Source: an uncultured bacterium
GTDB lineage: Bacteria > Bacteroidota > Rhodothermia > Rhodothermales > UBA10348
Assembly: GCA_943788505.1 (NCBI GenBank)
Contig: CALSQR010000001.1
Span: forward strand, 310,001 to 374,000
Reading direction: 5' to 3'
Length of the DNA stretch: 64,000 bases
Under the pieces are notes generated by a model. It saw only the letters and a list, made by a program, of their open reading frames with translations. It did no database searches and was not told the DNA's origin. Numbering within the stretch: position 1 is the stretch's first letter; every line of letters starts with the position of its first letter. Shown piece by piece: positions 7,647 through 16,903 of this stretch. A program made the position numbers and the translations under genes.

Positions 7647-9572
7647 CAGATTGTGCACTTCATCTACATTGTTCATAATGAAGTCGAAACGAGCCGAGGC
7701 ATCTTTACCCATCAACTGAGAAATCGTTGTTTCGGTTAGCAAGCGCTCGTCGGTAGGAATCGATACCTGAAGTAATCGTCTTTTCTCTGGGTCAAGCGTA
7801 GTGTCCTTCAGCGTTTGAGGCATCATCTCACCGAGTCCCTTGAATCGCTGCATCTCTATTTTTGCGTTCTTGTTTTTCTTCCTGATTTCAGCCGTGATCT
7901 TCTCTCGATCAGCCTCATCAAGAGCCCAGAAGGTTTGTTTCCCGGAATCCATGCGGAAAAGAGGTGGCTGGGCGATGAAGACGTAGCCCTCCTCGATTAG
8001 AGGTCGCATGTATCGATATAAGAACGTCAGAAGCAACGTAGAAATGTGATGACCGTCTGAATCTGCATCCATCAATAGGATGATCTTGTGATATCGCAGC
8101 TTACTGATGTCGAGAGCCTCCCCTACTCCGCAGCCGACGGCTTGAACTACATTCGACAACTCTTTGTTGTCCATCACCTTCTTTAGAGTTGCCTGCTCGG
8201 CATTTAAGACCTTGCCACGAAGTGGGAGAATAGCTTGCGTCGCGCGGTCCCTCCCCTGTTTGGCAGAACCACCAGCTGAATCCCCTTCGACGATGAACAA
8301 CTCGCACTCATCCGGACTTGTTGATGCACAATCAGCCAGTTTGCCAGGAAGGTTCAAACGGTGACTGACATTCGACTTTCTGCGAACGCTGTTTGCAGCA
8401 GCGCGACTAGCGTGCCTGGCACGCGCTGCCTGGATAACACGGGTAGCTATGGCTTCGCCCGTTGAGGGGTGCCTATTTAGAAATTGCTCGAGTTCTAGGC
8501 GGATGGCGCCCGATACAATACTCTTCGTCTCAGGATTGTTGAGTTTCTCCTTCGTTTGACCCTGAAACTGAGGGTCCACCATGAAGAGGTTGATAATACC
8601 AAAAACGCCCTCACGAATATCATCTGCAGATATCTCCAGCTTTTTAGGAAGGAGATCATGGGTGTCCAGATAGGAGCGGATCGCGGATCGGATAGCGTCT
8701 TTCAACCCTTGCTCATGCGTGCCGCCGTCACTTGTTGGAATACCATTCACGAACGAGTGCAGCGTCTCGCGAGGAGCTTCCGTCCATTGAAGGGTTACCT
8801 CGACCCGCGCCCCATCGTGCATGCCTTCCTGGCGAAGAACAAAAGGATCCGGGTGTACCGGACGAGCTTTGGCTTCAGTCAGCTTGTGGGCGAGGTATTC
8901 TTCAATACCGCCCTCGTGATGGTAATCATGTTTTTCGCCGGTAACCTCATTCTTAAAAGCGATCCGAAGGGAGCCATTCAAATACGTTTTAGTTTCGAGA
9001 TTCTCGGCAATTGTTTCGGGATCGAATTCAACCGTCTCAAAAATGTCTGCATCCGGACGAAAAAACATCGTCGTGCCAGACCCCCTGGACGAGCTCGATA
9101 TCTTTTTGAGTTTAGTTACAGGCTTACCGCGCTCGTAGCGCTGCTCCCATATAGCCCCATCTCGCTTCACCGTCGCTATCAAGCTCTCGGAAAGAGCATT
9201 GACTACAGATGCTCCAACTCCGTGAAGTCCGCCAGAAGTGATATAGTTAGAACTGTCGAACTTCCCTCCAGCATGCAGCGTGGTCAGAATGACTTCAATC
9301 GTGGGAATCTTTTTCGTTGGATGTATATCAACAGGGATGCCTCGACCATTATCTGAGACCGTTATTGATTTACCATCCTTGTGAAGTACAACATCAATCT
9401 GAGAAGCATACCCATTTGTTGCTTCATCGACCGCATTGTCCACAACCTCCCATAAGAGGTGGTGAAGTCCGGGCTTCCCCGTTCCACCGATATACATCCC
9501 AGGTCGTTTGCGTACCGGTTCTAGCCCTTCCAGGACTTGGATATTCTTGCCAGTGTAAGTCGTTGTGCTCAA
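7638..9572 (-). CDS. parE: DNA topoisomerase IV subunit B (ParE; GyrB-like)
   Basis: ATPase subunit of a type IIA topoisomerase. Seen: GHKL ATPase motifs VVDNAVDEA, DNGRGIP and GGLHGVGASVVNA (residues about 45-130), transducer domain, and the TOPRIM motifs ELFIVEGDSAGGSAKQGR and LLMDADSDGHHI, ending with the RFKGLGEMMP segment. The 644-residue length fits ParE and also the short GyrB of many non-proteobacteria. It lies 23 nt downstream of the A-subunit gene, which lacks a clear GyrA box, so ParE is preferred. The start is a TTG. The 3' end carries an 18-bp tandem duplication. Confidence 0.85.
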   Translation of the reverse strand: MSTTTYTGKNIQVLEGLEPVRKRPGMYIGGTGKPGLHHLLWEVVDNAVDEATNGYASQIDVVLHKDGKSITVSDNGRGIPVDIHPTKKIPTIEVILTTLHAGGKFDSSNYITSGGLHGVGASVVNALSESLIATVKRDGAIWEQRYERGKPVTKLKKISSSSRGSGTTMFFRPDADIFETVEFDPETIAENLETKTYLNGSLRIAFKNEVTGEKHDYHHEGGIEEYLAHKLTEAKARPVHPDPFVLRQEGMHDGARVEVTLQWTEAPRETLHSFVNGIPTSDGGTHEQGLKDAIRSAIRSYLDTHDLLPKKLEISADDIREGVFGIINLFMVDPQFQGQTKEKLNNPETKSIVSGAIRLELEQFLNRHPSTGEAIATRVIQAARARHASRAAANSVRRKSNVSHRLNLPGKLADCASTSPDECELFIVEGDSAGGSAKQGRDRATQAILPLRGKVLNAEQATLKKVMDNKELSNVVQAVGCGVGEALDISKLRYHKIILLMDADSDGHHISTLLLTFLYRYMRPLIEEGYVFIAQPPLFRMDSGKQTFWALDEADREKITAEIRKKNKNAKIEMQRFKGLGEMMPQTLKDTTLDPEKRRLLQVSIPTDERLLTETTISQLMGKDASARFDFIMNNVDEVHNLDV

Positions 9573-9595
9573 TGGAATACTGGGTCCGTGTTAGG

Positions 9596-11924
9596 CTAAT
9601 CTGACATGCCGTCGGTAATCTCGACGGTCGGATAAATGACGCTCTTAATATCGCCCCTTTTGATAATGAGACGACCCTTATTACCCCGGTTTGAAATGGG
9701 GAATTTCGTTGGGCGTACAATTTCACTACGTCCCCTGGACGTTTCTACTTCTAGTCCTTGACGGGCTGCTGCAGAAAGCGCACATCCGAGCACTCTATCA
9801 CTGGCACTCATGCGAATGGCAATAACGCCTTTGGCAGCATTTTTCATGATGGGGATCTGAGAAATCGGGAAAATCAGGCAATTGCCTTCCTTCGTGGCCA
9901 AGCACATGTTTTCCGATCCAGCTCCTGGTTCTACGCGCAGTAGCATTTCGCCTTTCGCCACTTTCATAAACATTCGACCACTAACCGTGGAGGGATCAGA
10001 ATAATTACCCAGCACCATTCGCAATGTTTGGCCATCAGACGTGACCCCCACAGCGAAGGGACCCTCAAGTTCAGGTTCACCCGCTACGAACAGCTCAGGC
10101 TCGACATCCTCCTGAACAATGGGCCGCGGTAGTGCACGTTCGTCCATGGTGACTACTCCAGCGATGTACTCCTTGTCTGAAAAATCAAAAAGCTTCTGTA
10201 CTGGACTGCCGTGACCAGTTAGTGGCTGGAAGATTTTCAGTCCTGGTCGTATAGGCCTTGCCGAAATTGCTAAAGAAAATAACGGACTTACGCGTCGTAC
10301 AAGGAAGAATCCAGCCAACGGAATCTCCATCTCGTACGCGAATACTCTCAACATCACCATAAGAACGTTGTCGCTTTACCCATCCGTCGCGAGTTACAAT
10401 GACAAATACATCTTCCTCGATGATATAATCTTCGGCAGAGTATTCAATGTCCTTGTCAGGCCCTGCAATGGTCGTTCTTCTCTTTTCAGAGTACCGCTCG
10501 CGGATGTCTTTCAATTCCGTCCGAATTAGCTTCCATCGTGCACCCTCATCGCTCAACATCTTACGCAATTCGGCTGCCATCGCTTCCTTCTGCTCTAATT
10601 CCTCTCGAATAGCGTCTATTTCAAGCTGTGAAAGCTTGTACAACTTGGTTTCCAAAACGGCTTCTGCCTGTACGTCATCCAATCGGAAACGATGAATTAG
10701 GCGCGCTGCAGCATCTGACTTGTTTTTCGATGCCCGTATGATGCGAATCGCTTCATCGAGTGCATCAAATATTTTTTCAAAACCATGAAGGATGTGTATC
10801 CGCTTTTCGAGCTGAGATAACTCGTACTCCAGCCGTTTCACCACCACTTCCATCCTGAAATCAAGGAAGTGTCGTAAAATCGTCTGCAGATCTACTCTGG
10901 CTGGCGCACCAACCTCTGGGTTGTCGGTAGGGAGTAGACATGTCAGGTTGACATGGAATCGTGTCTGTAGCTGCGTATGCTTCAATAGAAAAGCCATTGC
11001 CGCTTCGCTCTGGGACCCCCGCTTAATTTCCAGCACGATTCGAACATCATCCGTCGATTCATCCCTTACGTCGACAAGTTGAGGTACCTTTCCTTTGATG
11101 ATGTTGTCTGCAATTTGCTCTATAAGCGTGCTTTTCGTTACTGCGTAGGGAATGCTTGTGATGATAACACGGCTTTTGCCTTCATTCTCATACTCGCCAC
11201 GAAGCTCGATCGGCCCCTCCCCTTTGGAGTAGATCTCGATCAACTGCTCCTGTGTGTTCAGGCACCGCCCACACGTTGGGAAGTCTGGTCCCGTGACAAA
11301 ATTCTCAACAAGCGTCTGCGTCCTTGCGTTGGGCGATCCAATCATGTAGATCGCCGCATCTATCAGCTCAGTCAGGTTGTGCGGAGGAATGTTTGTCGCC
11401 ATACCCACCGCAATTCCAGATGCTCCGTTTAAGAGCAAATTGGGAATCCTAGCAGGTACAACTACCGGCTCGAATAACGAGCCGTCAAAATTGGGTCTAA
11501 AAGCAACCGTTTCCTTGCGGATTTCAGACAACAATTCCATTGCAAGTGGTCGCAGCCTGGCCTCCGTATACCGCATTGCTGCTGGGGAGTCACCATCGAG
11601 CGAGCCAAAATTACCATGACCCTCTACAAGTGGAGCTCTAAGAGAAAACTCTTGAGCCATCCGCACCATTGCATCATAGATAGCGGAATCACCGTGCGGG
11701 TGATATTTCCCCATGACCTCTCCGACTACCGTTGCGCTTTTCTTAAACCGCGCGTCTGGATACAAGTGTAGGTTGGTAAACATCGCATATAAGATGCGAC
11801 GTTGCACGGGCTTTAGGCCATCCCGAATATCGGGAAGTGCGCGCGCCGTAATAACGGATAACGCGTAGTTTAAATAACGCGATCGCGTTGTTTCGTGTAG
11901 GGGGATGACATCTACAACAGGCAT
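9596..11924 (-). CDS. parC: DNA topoisomerase IV subunit A (ParC), single-base frameshift
   Basis: DNA breakage-reunion subunit. The upstream ORF (10185-11936) has [23 protein letters not shown] and the active-site Tyr in [10 protein letters not shown], the coiled-coil and the start of the C-terminal beta-pinwheel, then shifts out of frame after TENLPAT. The downstream ORF (9596-10360) resumes with [17 protein letters not shown] and completes the pinwheel. Dropping one A from the AA at plus-strand TT 10219-10220 gives PATTGHGSP, the expected family sequence. The product would be about 775 aa. No QRRGGKG-type GyrA box is seen, which favours ParC. I prefer the ATG at 11924 to the upstream TTG. 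As the subunit is normally essential, a sequence error is the simplest explanation. Confidence 0.85.
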
Positions 11925-12076
11925 GATCGTCAACAATAACGGTCTTATTGATACGTCAAGGTAATGTACGAAAGTCCCCGGGCAATCTCAGAGACGAAAT
12001 CAGCCACGCTGAAAATATTCTAGGGAACTCGCGGCTTAGTGCACTTATGAGTAACCTACTTATGAGCAACCTAATG

Positions 12077-12727
12077 TTATCCGTTATAGTGGATCATGTA
12101 GAAATCACCACGGGCTTCGCGATACTGATCCAAAATTCCTGCTCGAGTTAGCGTTACCAGCAATTTGCCAGCAGCTGAAACATCCAAATCAGCAATCTGC
12201 GCGAATCCATCTACGGTTACCTTGCTGTATTGCTCGAGGTAGCGCATGAGAAGAAGCTCCGTCTCTCCAAATTCAAAATTGACCCCGTTTGGAGAGTGCT
12301 CGTGCTGCATAAGCATGACTGACTCCGGCGATGCCTCCAAGCTCATGTCTTCAACACGTACATAGGCTGGCCCACTGCCATCTTCCACATTTACCACGAG
12401 AAAATGTGGTTTCCGCGGACTGTCTGGTACGGTGACCAGAATAACATCACGCTTCGACGTAATCGGTATGCGCTGCGCAGACCAAACGATACGGGGGCGA
12501 CAGTTCATCCTCAACGCACGCCTGAGCGCAAACTCTTCCTCTTCAGAGTCCTTCACGCCTAGAATGGAGCCATCGTCGTCTACGCCAAGCAAAAGGTGCC
12601 CTCCCCCTGAGTTGGCGAATGCCAGAACCTCCTTCGCCAAACGCTCCGGCTCAGGCACCCTCCTTTTGAATTCGAGATGCCGCCCTTCGCCTCTCGCGAC
12701 TAATCGTTTCAGATCCTCAATAGTCAT
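12077..12727 (-). CDS. AlbA_2 (Schlafen-type) domain protein with C-terminal winged helix
   Basis: Residues 1-110 of the product from this start match the AlbA_2 / divergent AAA-4 family, with GEGRHLEFKRRV, a conserved FANSGGGHLLLGVDDDGSILGV block and the following helix. The last 65 residues look like a winged helix (AQIADLDVSAAGKLLVTLTRAGIL). Such proteins are often annotated as ATP-binding or putative transcriptional regulators, without a proven role in most cases. The ORF track starts at 12790 inside gpsA; the ATG at 12727 avoids that overlap and gives a 22-nt gap, and the domain begins only after it. It sits between gpsA and parC on the same strand. Confidence 0.75.
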   Translation of the reverse strand: MTIEDLKRLVARGEGRHLEFKRRVPEPERLAKEVLAFANSGGGHLLLGVDDDGSILGVKDSEEEEFALRRALRMNCRPRIVWSAQRIPITSKRDVILVTVPDSPRKPHFLVVNVEDGSGPAYVRVEDMSLEASPESVMLMQHEHSPNGVNFEFGETELLLMRYLEQYSKVTVDGFAQIADLDVSAAGKLLVTLTRAGILDQYREARGDFYMIHYNG

Positions 12728-12749
12728 GCTTCCGGGTACGGCTTCAAGT

Positions 12750-13784
12750 TCAATCAGGAATCTGTTCGATCCACTCTTCTTGCTTTGCACTGCGCATCAT
12801 CAGGCAGCGAACTGCCTCGGCCGGCGGAACTCCTTCAAACAGGATAGAGTGAACTGCAGCAGTGATGGGCATCTCAACCTCAAGCTGTGCAGCTAATTGC
12901 ATAACTGATGCAGTAGTTCGTACGCCCTCAGCTACCATAGTCATCGCCTCTAGTGCTTGGTCTAGCGACTTGCCCTGGCCGATTGCAAACCCGAGGTTGC
13001 GGTTACGACTCAGAGTACTCATACATGTTACAACCAAGTCCCCAATTCCAGCCAAACCTGCAAACGTGCCTTCAACTCCACCCATGGCCACGCCAAGCCG
13101 CTTGATTTCAGACAGCCCCCTTGTGAGAATGGCCGCTTTGGCATTGTCCCCGTAGCCAACGCCGTCTGAAATACCTGCTGCGATAGCCAATACGTTTTTG
13201 ACTGAACCAGCTATCTCGACCCCAATAAGATCCGTATTGACGTATACTCGTAGGGTCGATGTCATGAACACTTGTTGAATCAATCGGGCAGTCGCCAGAC
13301 TTGTGGATGAGGCCACGACCGTTGTAGGCGTTGACATAGCCACTTCTTCTGCGTGACTTGGACCGTACAAAACAGCCACGTTAGCTGGCCCTAGCTGTTG
13401 AAAAACATCCAGTAAAACCTGGGACGTAGTCATCAATGTCTCATTTTCGATGCCTTTTGCAGCTGTTATGATGACCTTCTCAGGTGTTGCAAAAGGAATT
13501 AGTCGCTCTGCAACGCCTCGAACATCTTGGGATGGGACCGTAATTAACCATAATGTGCATCCATTGACTGCCTCGGCCAAATCATCGGTGATAAGCACCG
13601 AGTCGTGGATAACCGCCTCTGCCAAATAACCAGGGTTGTGCCGTGAAGTACGCATGGCATCAGCGGCCTCTTTTCTTCGAGCCCACAGCCTCACATCATG
13701 ACCTTTTCCGGCCAAGCTGATTGCAAGAGCTGTTCCCCAGCTTCCTGCACCAATAACTGCTACGCGATGTATGGAGTCCGTCAC
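12750..13784 (-). CDS. gpsA: Glycerol-3-phosphate dehydrogenase [NAD(P)+] GpsA
   Basis: Reduces dihydroxyacetone phosphate to sn-glycerol 3-phosphate for phospholipid synthesis. The N-terminal Rossmann motif VIGAGSWGTALAISLA and the LWARR segment, the active-site Lys region GSVKNVLAIAAGISDG, and GLAGIGDLVVTCMS with SRNRNLGFAIGQG are diagnostic. The 344-residue length is normal. It starts with GTG. It lies 57 nt downstream of plsY, which uses its product, so the two form a glycerophosphate-to-lysophosphatidate unit. The C-terminal tail extends slightly past the usual end. Confidence 0.96.
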   Translation of the reverse strand: MTDSIHRVAVIGAGSWGTALAISLAGKGHDVRLWARRKEAADAMRTSRHNPGYLAEAVIHDSVLITDDLAEAVNGCTLWLITVPSQDVRGVAERLIPFATPEKVIITAAKGIENETLMTTSQVLLDVFQQLGPANVAVLYGPSHAEEVAMSTPTTVVASSTSLATARLIQQVFMTSTLRVYVNTDLIGVEIAGSVKNVLAIAAGISDGVGYGDNAKAAILTRGLSEIKRLGVAMGGVEGTFAGLAGIGDLVVTCMSTLSRNRNLGFAIGQGKSLDQALEAMTMVAEGVRTTASVMQLAAQLEVEMPITAAVHSILFEGVPPAEAVRCLMMRSAKQEEWIEQIPD

Positions 13785-13841
13785 TGAAATAATTGCTTGG
13801 GTCAGCCCCTTACGAAATGTATGGAATGCAAATGCGTTCCG

Positions 13842-14525
13842 TCAGCACTCTTTCTTTCCAGCAAGTCCTTGCGAGGGACGAAAAGAACGAATGCGACTCT
13901 CTTCTCCATTGATCAATCGTTTGATATTTGCACGGTGCGCGTAAAAGATGCTTGCTGCAAGTGCTAACGAGAGGACAAAAATGCTGGCATCATATCCTTC
14001 GGAGTGAATAACGTACTTCTCCACCGCTATGGCACTTGGATAGGTAAAAGTAGCAGCGAGAGAGGCAACCGATGCGTACCGGGACAGGAATAGTACTGCC
14101 GCAAATACCCCGAGAGTTACAAGCATTACCATGGGGGTTATGGCAAGTAGGACACCAGCGGTTGTATTAACACCCTTCCCACCTCTAAAGCCAGCCCACA
14201 GAGGATAATTATGTCCAGCAACAGCAGTGACGCCGGCCAGCAGCCGAACTACAGAGTCAACTTCCCAAAAACCTAACCCAGTCGGCAACGTGTCGATTCG
14301 AATCGTAGCAATCAGTCCTGCAGCCACAATACCTTTAGCCAAGTCAATAACTGCAGCCATCGACCCACACTTCCAACCGAGCACTCTGAATGCGTTTGTG
14401 GCGCCAGCATTCCCACTTCCGTGTTCACGTAAATCTATTCCATGGAACAGCCTTCCTACCCATACACTGGATGGAATAGACCCAACCATGTAGCTCAGAA
14501 CAAGAATCAAAGCCACTGACTGCAT
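13842..14525 (-). CDS. plsY: Glycerol-3-phosphate acyltransferase PlsY
   Basis: Integral membrane acyltransferase that uses acyl phosphate to acylate sn-glycerol 3-phosphate at position 1. The three conserved loops are visible: SYMVGSIPSSVWVGR near the N-terminus, HGSGNAGATNAFRVLG (about residues 36-51) and the glycine-rich GHNYPLWAGFRGGKGVNT (about residues 104-121). Several hydrophobic helices separate them. The 227-residue length is typical. It is followed directly by gpsA, whose product is its substrate. Confidence 0.95.
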   Translation of the reverse strand: MQSVALILVLSYMVGSIPSSVWVGRLFHGIDLREHGSGNAGATNAFRVLGWKCGSMAAVIDLAKGIVAAGLIATIRIDTLPTGLGFWEVDSVVRLLAGVTAVAGHNYPLWAGFRGGKGVNTTAGVLLAITPMVMLVTLGVFAAVLFLSRYASVASLAATFTYPSAIAVEKYVIHSEGYDASIFVLSLALAASIFYAHRANIKRLINGEESRIRSFRPSQGLAGKKEC

Positions 14526-14576
14526 GCCGAAGACACCTTGAATCTGATTGATGAAAGAAAAGCGCTTTTTTGAACG

Positions 14577-14777
14577 CTAGGTGGTGATGAATTCAAATCT
14601 TCTTTGACGGGACTCGTGCGTAAGATACGCATCCATCTCATGCCGACTGAACCCTTGCGGCAAAAAAAGCCTCCCTCCTACCTGACAAAAAAGCGATACC
14701 GTTTTACCGGAATTAGAAAAAGAGGATTTGGAACTACGACGTTTTGATGACTGAACCGATGGTAATTGCGCCATCAT
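14577..14777 (-). CDS. Possible small ORF between purM and plsY
   Basis: The track gives a 66-aa ORF that overlaps the end of purM. A more believable start is a TTG at about codon 39, preceded by a strong Shine-Dalgarno run GGAGGGAGG about 6 nt upstream; this would give a 28-residue basic peptide (PQGFSRHEMDAYLTHESRQRRF). No family is recognised. The run could be chance, and codon evidence is too short to judge. It fills most of the 208-nt gap between purM and plsY. Confidence 0.25.
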   Translation of the reverse strand: MMAQLPSVQSSKRRSSKSSFSNSGKTVSLFCQVGGRLFLPQGFSRHEMDAYLTHESRQRRFEFITT

Positions 14778-15732
14778 CCTTCATTGTTGCCAAGACGGAT
14801 TCCTTCTCTGCTGCTGGAATTACGGCAATTAATCCTATACCTAGGTTGAAGGCTGAACGCATATCATCTTCCGGTACTGATCCGAGTTGCTGGATTAGAG
14901 CAAAAAGAGCTGGACGCTTCCAAGATGCATAGTCAACATCGATGGTCAATCCCTCTGGCATTATTCGTTTCGAATTACCGGGAATGCCTCCACCAGTGAC
15001 ATGCACTAATCCACGCACGTCGGAAGACTGACGAAGCGCCTTAATAACTTCTAAGTAGGAAACGTGGATTTTGAGGAGAGCTTCTCCCACCGATTCGCCC
15101 CCCAGAACTGCTGGGCGATCGTGCACATCATGGTGACGAAAGAGAACGTGTCTAGCAAGGCTATATCCGTTCGTATGTAGTCCTGAAGAGGGAAACCCGA
15201 TCAAAACATCTCCTTCCTCAATAGTTGATCCATCAATGATAGATTCTTTGTCTACCACGCCAACAATTGTACCGGCCAAGTCATACTCGCCGCTTTCATA
15301 AATGTCAGGCATTTCAGCAGTCTCTCCACCAATCAGCGCACATTTATTCTGTTCGCATGCCGTGGCAAAGCCCTTTATGACTTGAAATGCTGCGTCCTGC
15401 TCAAGCTTACCAGTCGAGAAGTAATCAAGGAAAAACAATGGCTCCGCACCACAGACAGCAATGTCGTTTACGCAATGGTTAACAAGGTCTTGCCCTACTG
15501 TGTCGTGTTTGTCCATCGCGAATGCGACTTTCAGCTTAGTCCCAACGCCATCGACTGAAGAAACAAGAACAGGGTCTCGATAGGCGCGCCAGTCAACTTG
15601 GAAAAATGCTCCAAAGGCACCGATGTCTGTCATTACACCAGGCGTAAATGTGCGACGAACCAGTGGCTTGATACTATTGACCATCGCTTCGCCTGCTTCA
15701 ATATCTACGCCAGCATCCTTGTACGTTGTCAT
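14734..15732 (-). CDS. purM: Phosphoribosylformylglycinamidine cyclo-ligase PurM
   Basis: AIR synthetase, step five of purine synthesis: closes the imidazole ring with ATP. Family signatures present are SSVDGVGTKLKVA (about residues 59-71), the NDIAVCGAEPLFFLDYF block, GGETAEMPDIY, and the C-terminal HVTGGGIPGNSKR. The 332-residue length is normal. Other pur genes are not adjacent. The 328-nt gap upstream probably holds its promoter. Confidence 0.96.
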   Translation of the reverse strand: MTTYKDAGVDIEAGEAMVNSIKPLVRRTFTPGVMTDIGAFGAFFQVDWRAYRDPVLVSSVDGVGTKLKVAFAMDKHDTVGQDLVNHCVNDIAVCGAEPLFFLDYFSTGKLEQDAAFQVIKGFATACEQNKCALIGGETAEMPDIYESGEYDLAGTIVGVVDKESIIDGSTIEEGDVLIGFPSSGLHTNGYSLARHVLFRHHDVHDRPAVLGGESVGEALLKIHVSYLEVIKALRQSSDVRGLVHVTGGGIPGNSKRIMPEGLTIDVDYASWKRPALFALIQQLGSVPEDDMRSAFNLGIGLIAVIPAAEKESVLATMKDDGAITIGSVIKTS

Positions 15733-16060
15733 GAATTCTTTTCTTCCTTTTGTGTGCCGTTGTCGAAGTTCCGGCGGTGTAATAGTTACAAAATAGCGTG
15801 TGAAGCATTCATCGACTGAGTAAACCGAATGAAAAGACCGATTTCAATCTGCACCAAGCGCTCAACGATCTAATGATCCGTGGACCGTTACAGTCTTTCT
15901 GCCAGTCGACCGTTACTCCCAATCACCTTGATTGACCTCAACCTGTTATGTCGCCCTAATATCGTCGACATCCGAACAGCGCCCTTCAGCGCGACCTAAT
16001 CTATGATCTCTGCTCAGGAGGGCGACAGCGTTTTACCATTTGGTGTCGTCAGAGAGATTG
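15733..16060. other. Intergenic region, 328 nt, no gene seen
   Basis: Lies between purM (start) and the unknown 280-aa gene (end), both on minus. It should hold the purM promoter and the end of the upstream operon. I see no convincing ORF, RNA gene or strong terminator. A loose GTCGC...GCGAC complementarity exists but no T run follows it. Confidence 0.5.
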
Positions 16061-16903
16061 TTATCTAAATGTCGTCTGCCCAAACAGAGCTTGCCATTGA
16101 ACATGAATGCGAGATCGAAATGGCAACACGAATCCTGCATCTTTAAACGACTCTGACGCATGTTCTGCTAATCGAGTCCACTCTAATGCAGAGAACCACC
16201 AGATTTTGAAGCGCCGTCTATTTAGACGATTCAAGTCCAAAGAAAGCGCAATGGAGTCAGCCAAATATTGCCGAATCATTACACACTGCCTCCAGACGAG
16301 TTGATCTCGTTCTTTGGCACTCGAAGGTTTGGTCGATCGGTTAGAAATCACGGAAAATGGTGACACCGACGTCTCATCTAATAAAAGTCGCCTCACGCCA
16401 TCAAGACCTGCGATAGCAAGCACAACGCCATCCACAGCCCGGTGTCTCCAAATTCCACCTAATCCCAATTCACTTGCGATTTTTCTACAAGATGGAAGAA
16501 ATACTTGCTTCAAAACCTGCTCGCGACTTTTACGCTGCGAGTTACCTAGAACTTCTGGTGCATCCGATGCGGCTAATATTGTCCTCGCTCCGTCATCAAC
16601 GCTGCTTTTTCCTAAGGCTGCCCCTGTGTCGATAAACCCCTGAATAGTCTCCTCCGAAAGAAAATCAGACGGAACAGATCCTGGCGAAGGCACCCAAATA
16701 CTCGATGAGTGTCCTTGTAGAGATTGAGACGTCCATGCATTTAAGCCATGAGTTGAGCCATACGACACCCAGAGCCGGCCAAACCAGTTCGACCAAGAGG
16801 CCGCTTCTGCTTTACGCTCAGCGGGAAGTAATGCAGTCACCCAGTCAAGACGGAACGGCTCATCTCGAATGTCCATCTCAGCCATTTCAGTCCGATCTAT
16901 CAT
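16061..16903 (-). CDS. Unknown protein, last gene of the LuxE/hydratase operon
   Basis: 280 residues; I do not recognise a family. There is no signal peptide or clear membrane helix, so it should be cytoplasmic. Trp residues are frequent (for example SWSNWFGRLWVSYG and FKIWWFSALEWTRL), there is a Gly/Val block AVDGVVLAIAGLDGVRRLLLDE in the middle, and the C-terminal half is Arg/Leu-rich and probably helical. Its ATG overlaps the stop of the enoyl-CoA hydratase gene by 4 nt (ATGA), so the two are translated together. A role as partner or chaperone of the hydratase or of the LuxE-like enzyme is inference from coupling only. Confidence 0.75.
   Translation of the reverse strand: MIDRTEMAEMDIRDEPFRLDWVTALLPAERKAEAASWSNWFGRLWVSYGSTHGLNAWTSQSLQGHSSSIWVPSPGSVPSDFLSEETIQGFIDTGAALGKSSVDDGARTILAASDAPEVLGNSQRKSREQVLKQVFLPSCRKIASELGLGGIWRHRAVDGVVLAIAGLDGVRRLLLDETSVSPFSVISNRSTKPSSAKERDQLVWRQCVMIRQYLADSIALSLDLNRLNRRRFKIWWFSALEWTRLAEHASESFKDAGFVLPFRSRIHVQWQALFGQTTFR

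Noticed and set aside
8556-9356. 266-aa plus-strand ORF
   Set aside because: Antisense to conserved parE sequence with no family features.
7638-11924. Gyrase (gyrB/gyrA) instead of topoisomerase IV
   Set aside because: Adjacent pair and lack of a GyrA box favour parE/parC, but gyrase cannot be fully excluded without the rest of the genome.
14558-14569. AAAAGCGCTTTT palindrome before plsY
   Set aside because: Perfect but without a loop, so not a hairpin terminator; could be chance in AT-rich DNA.
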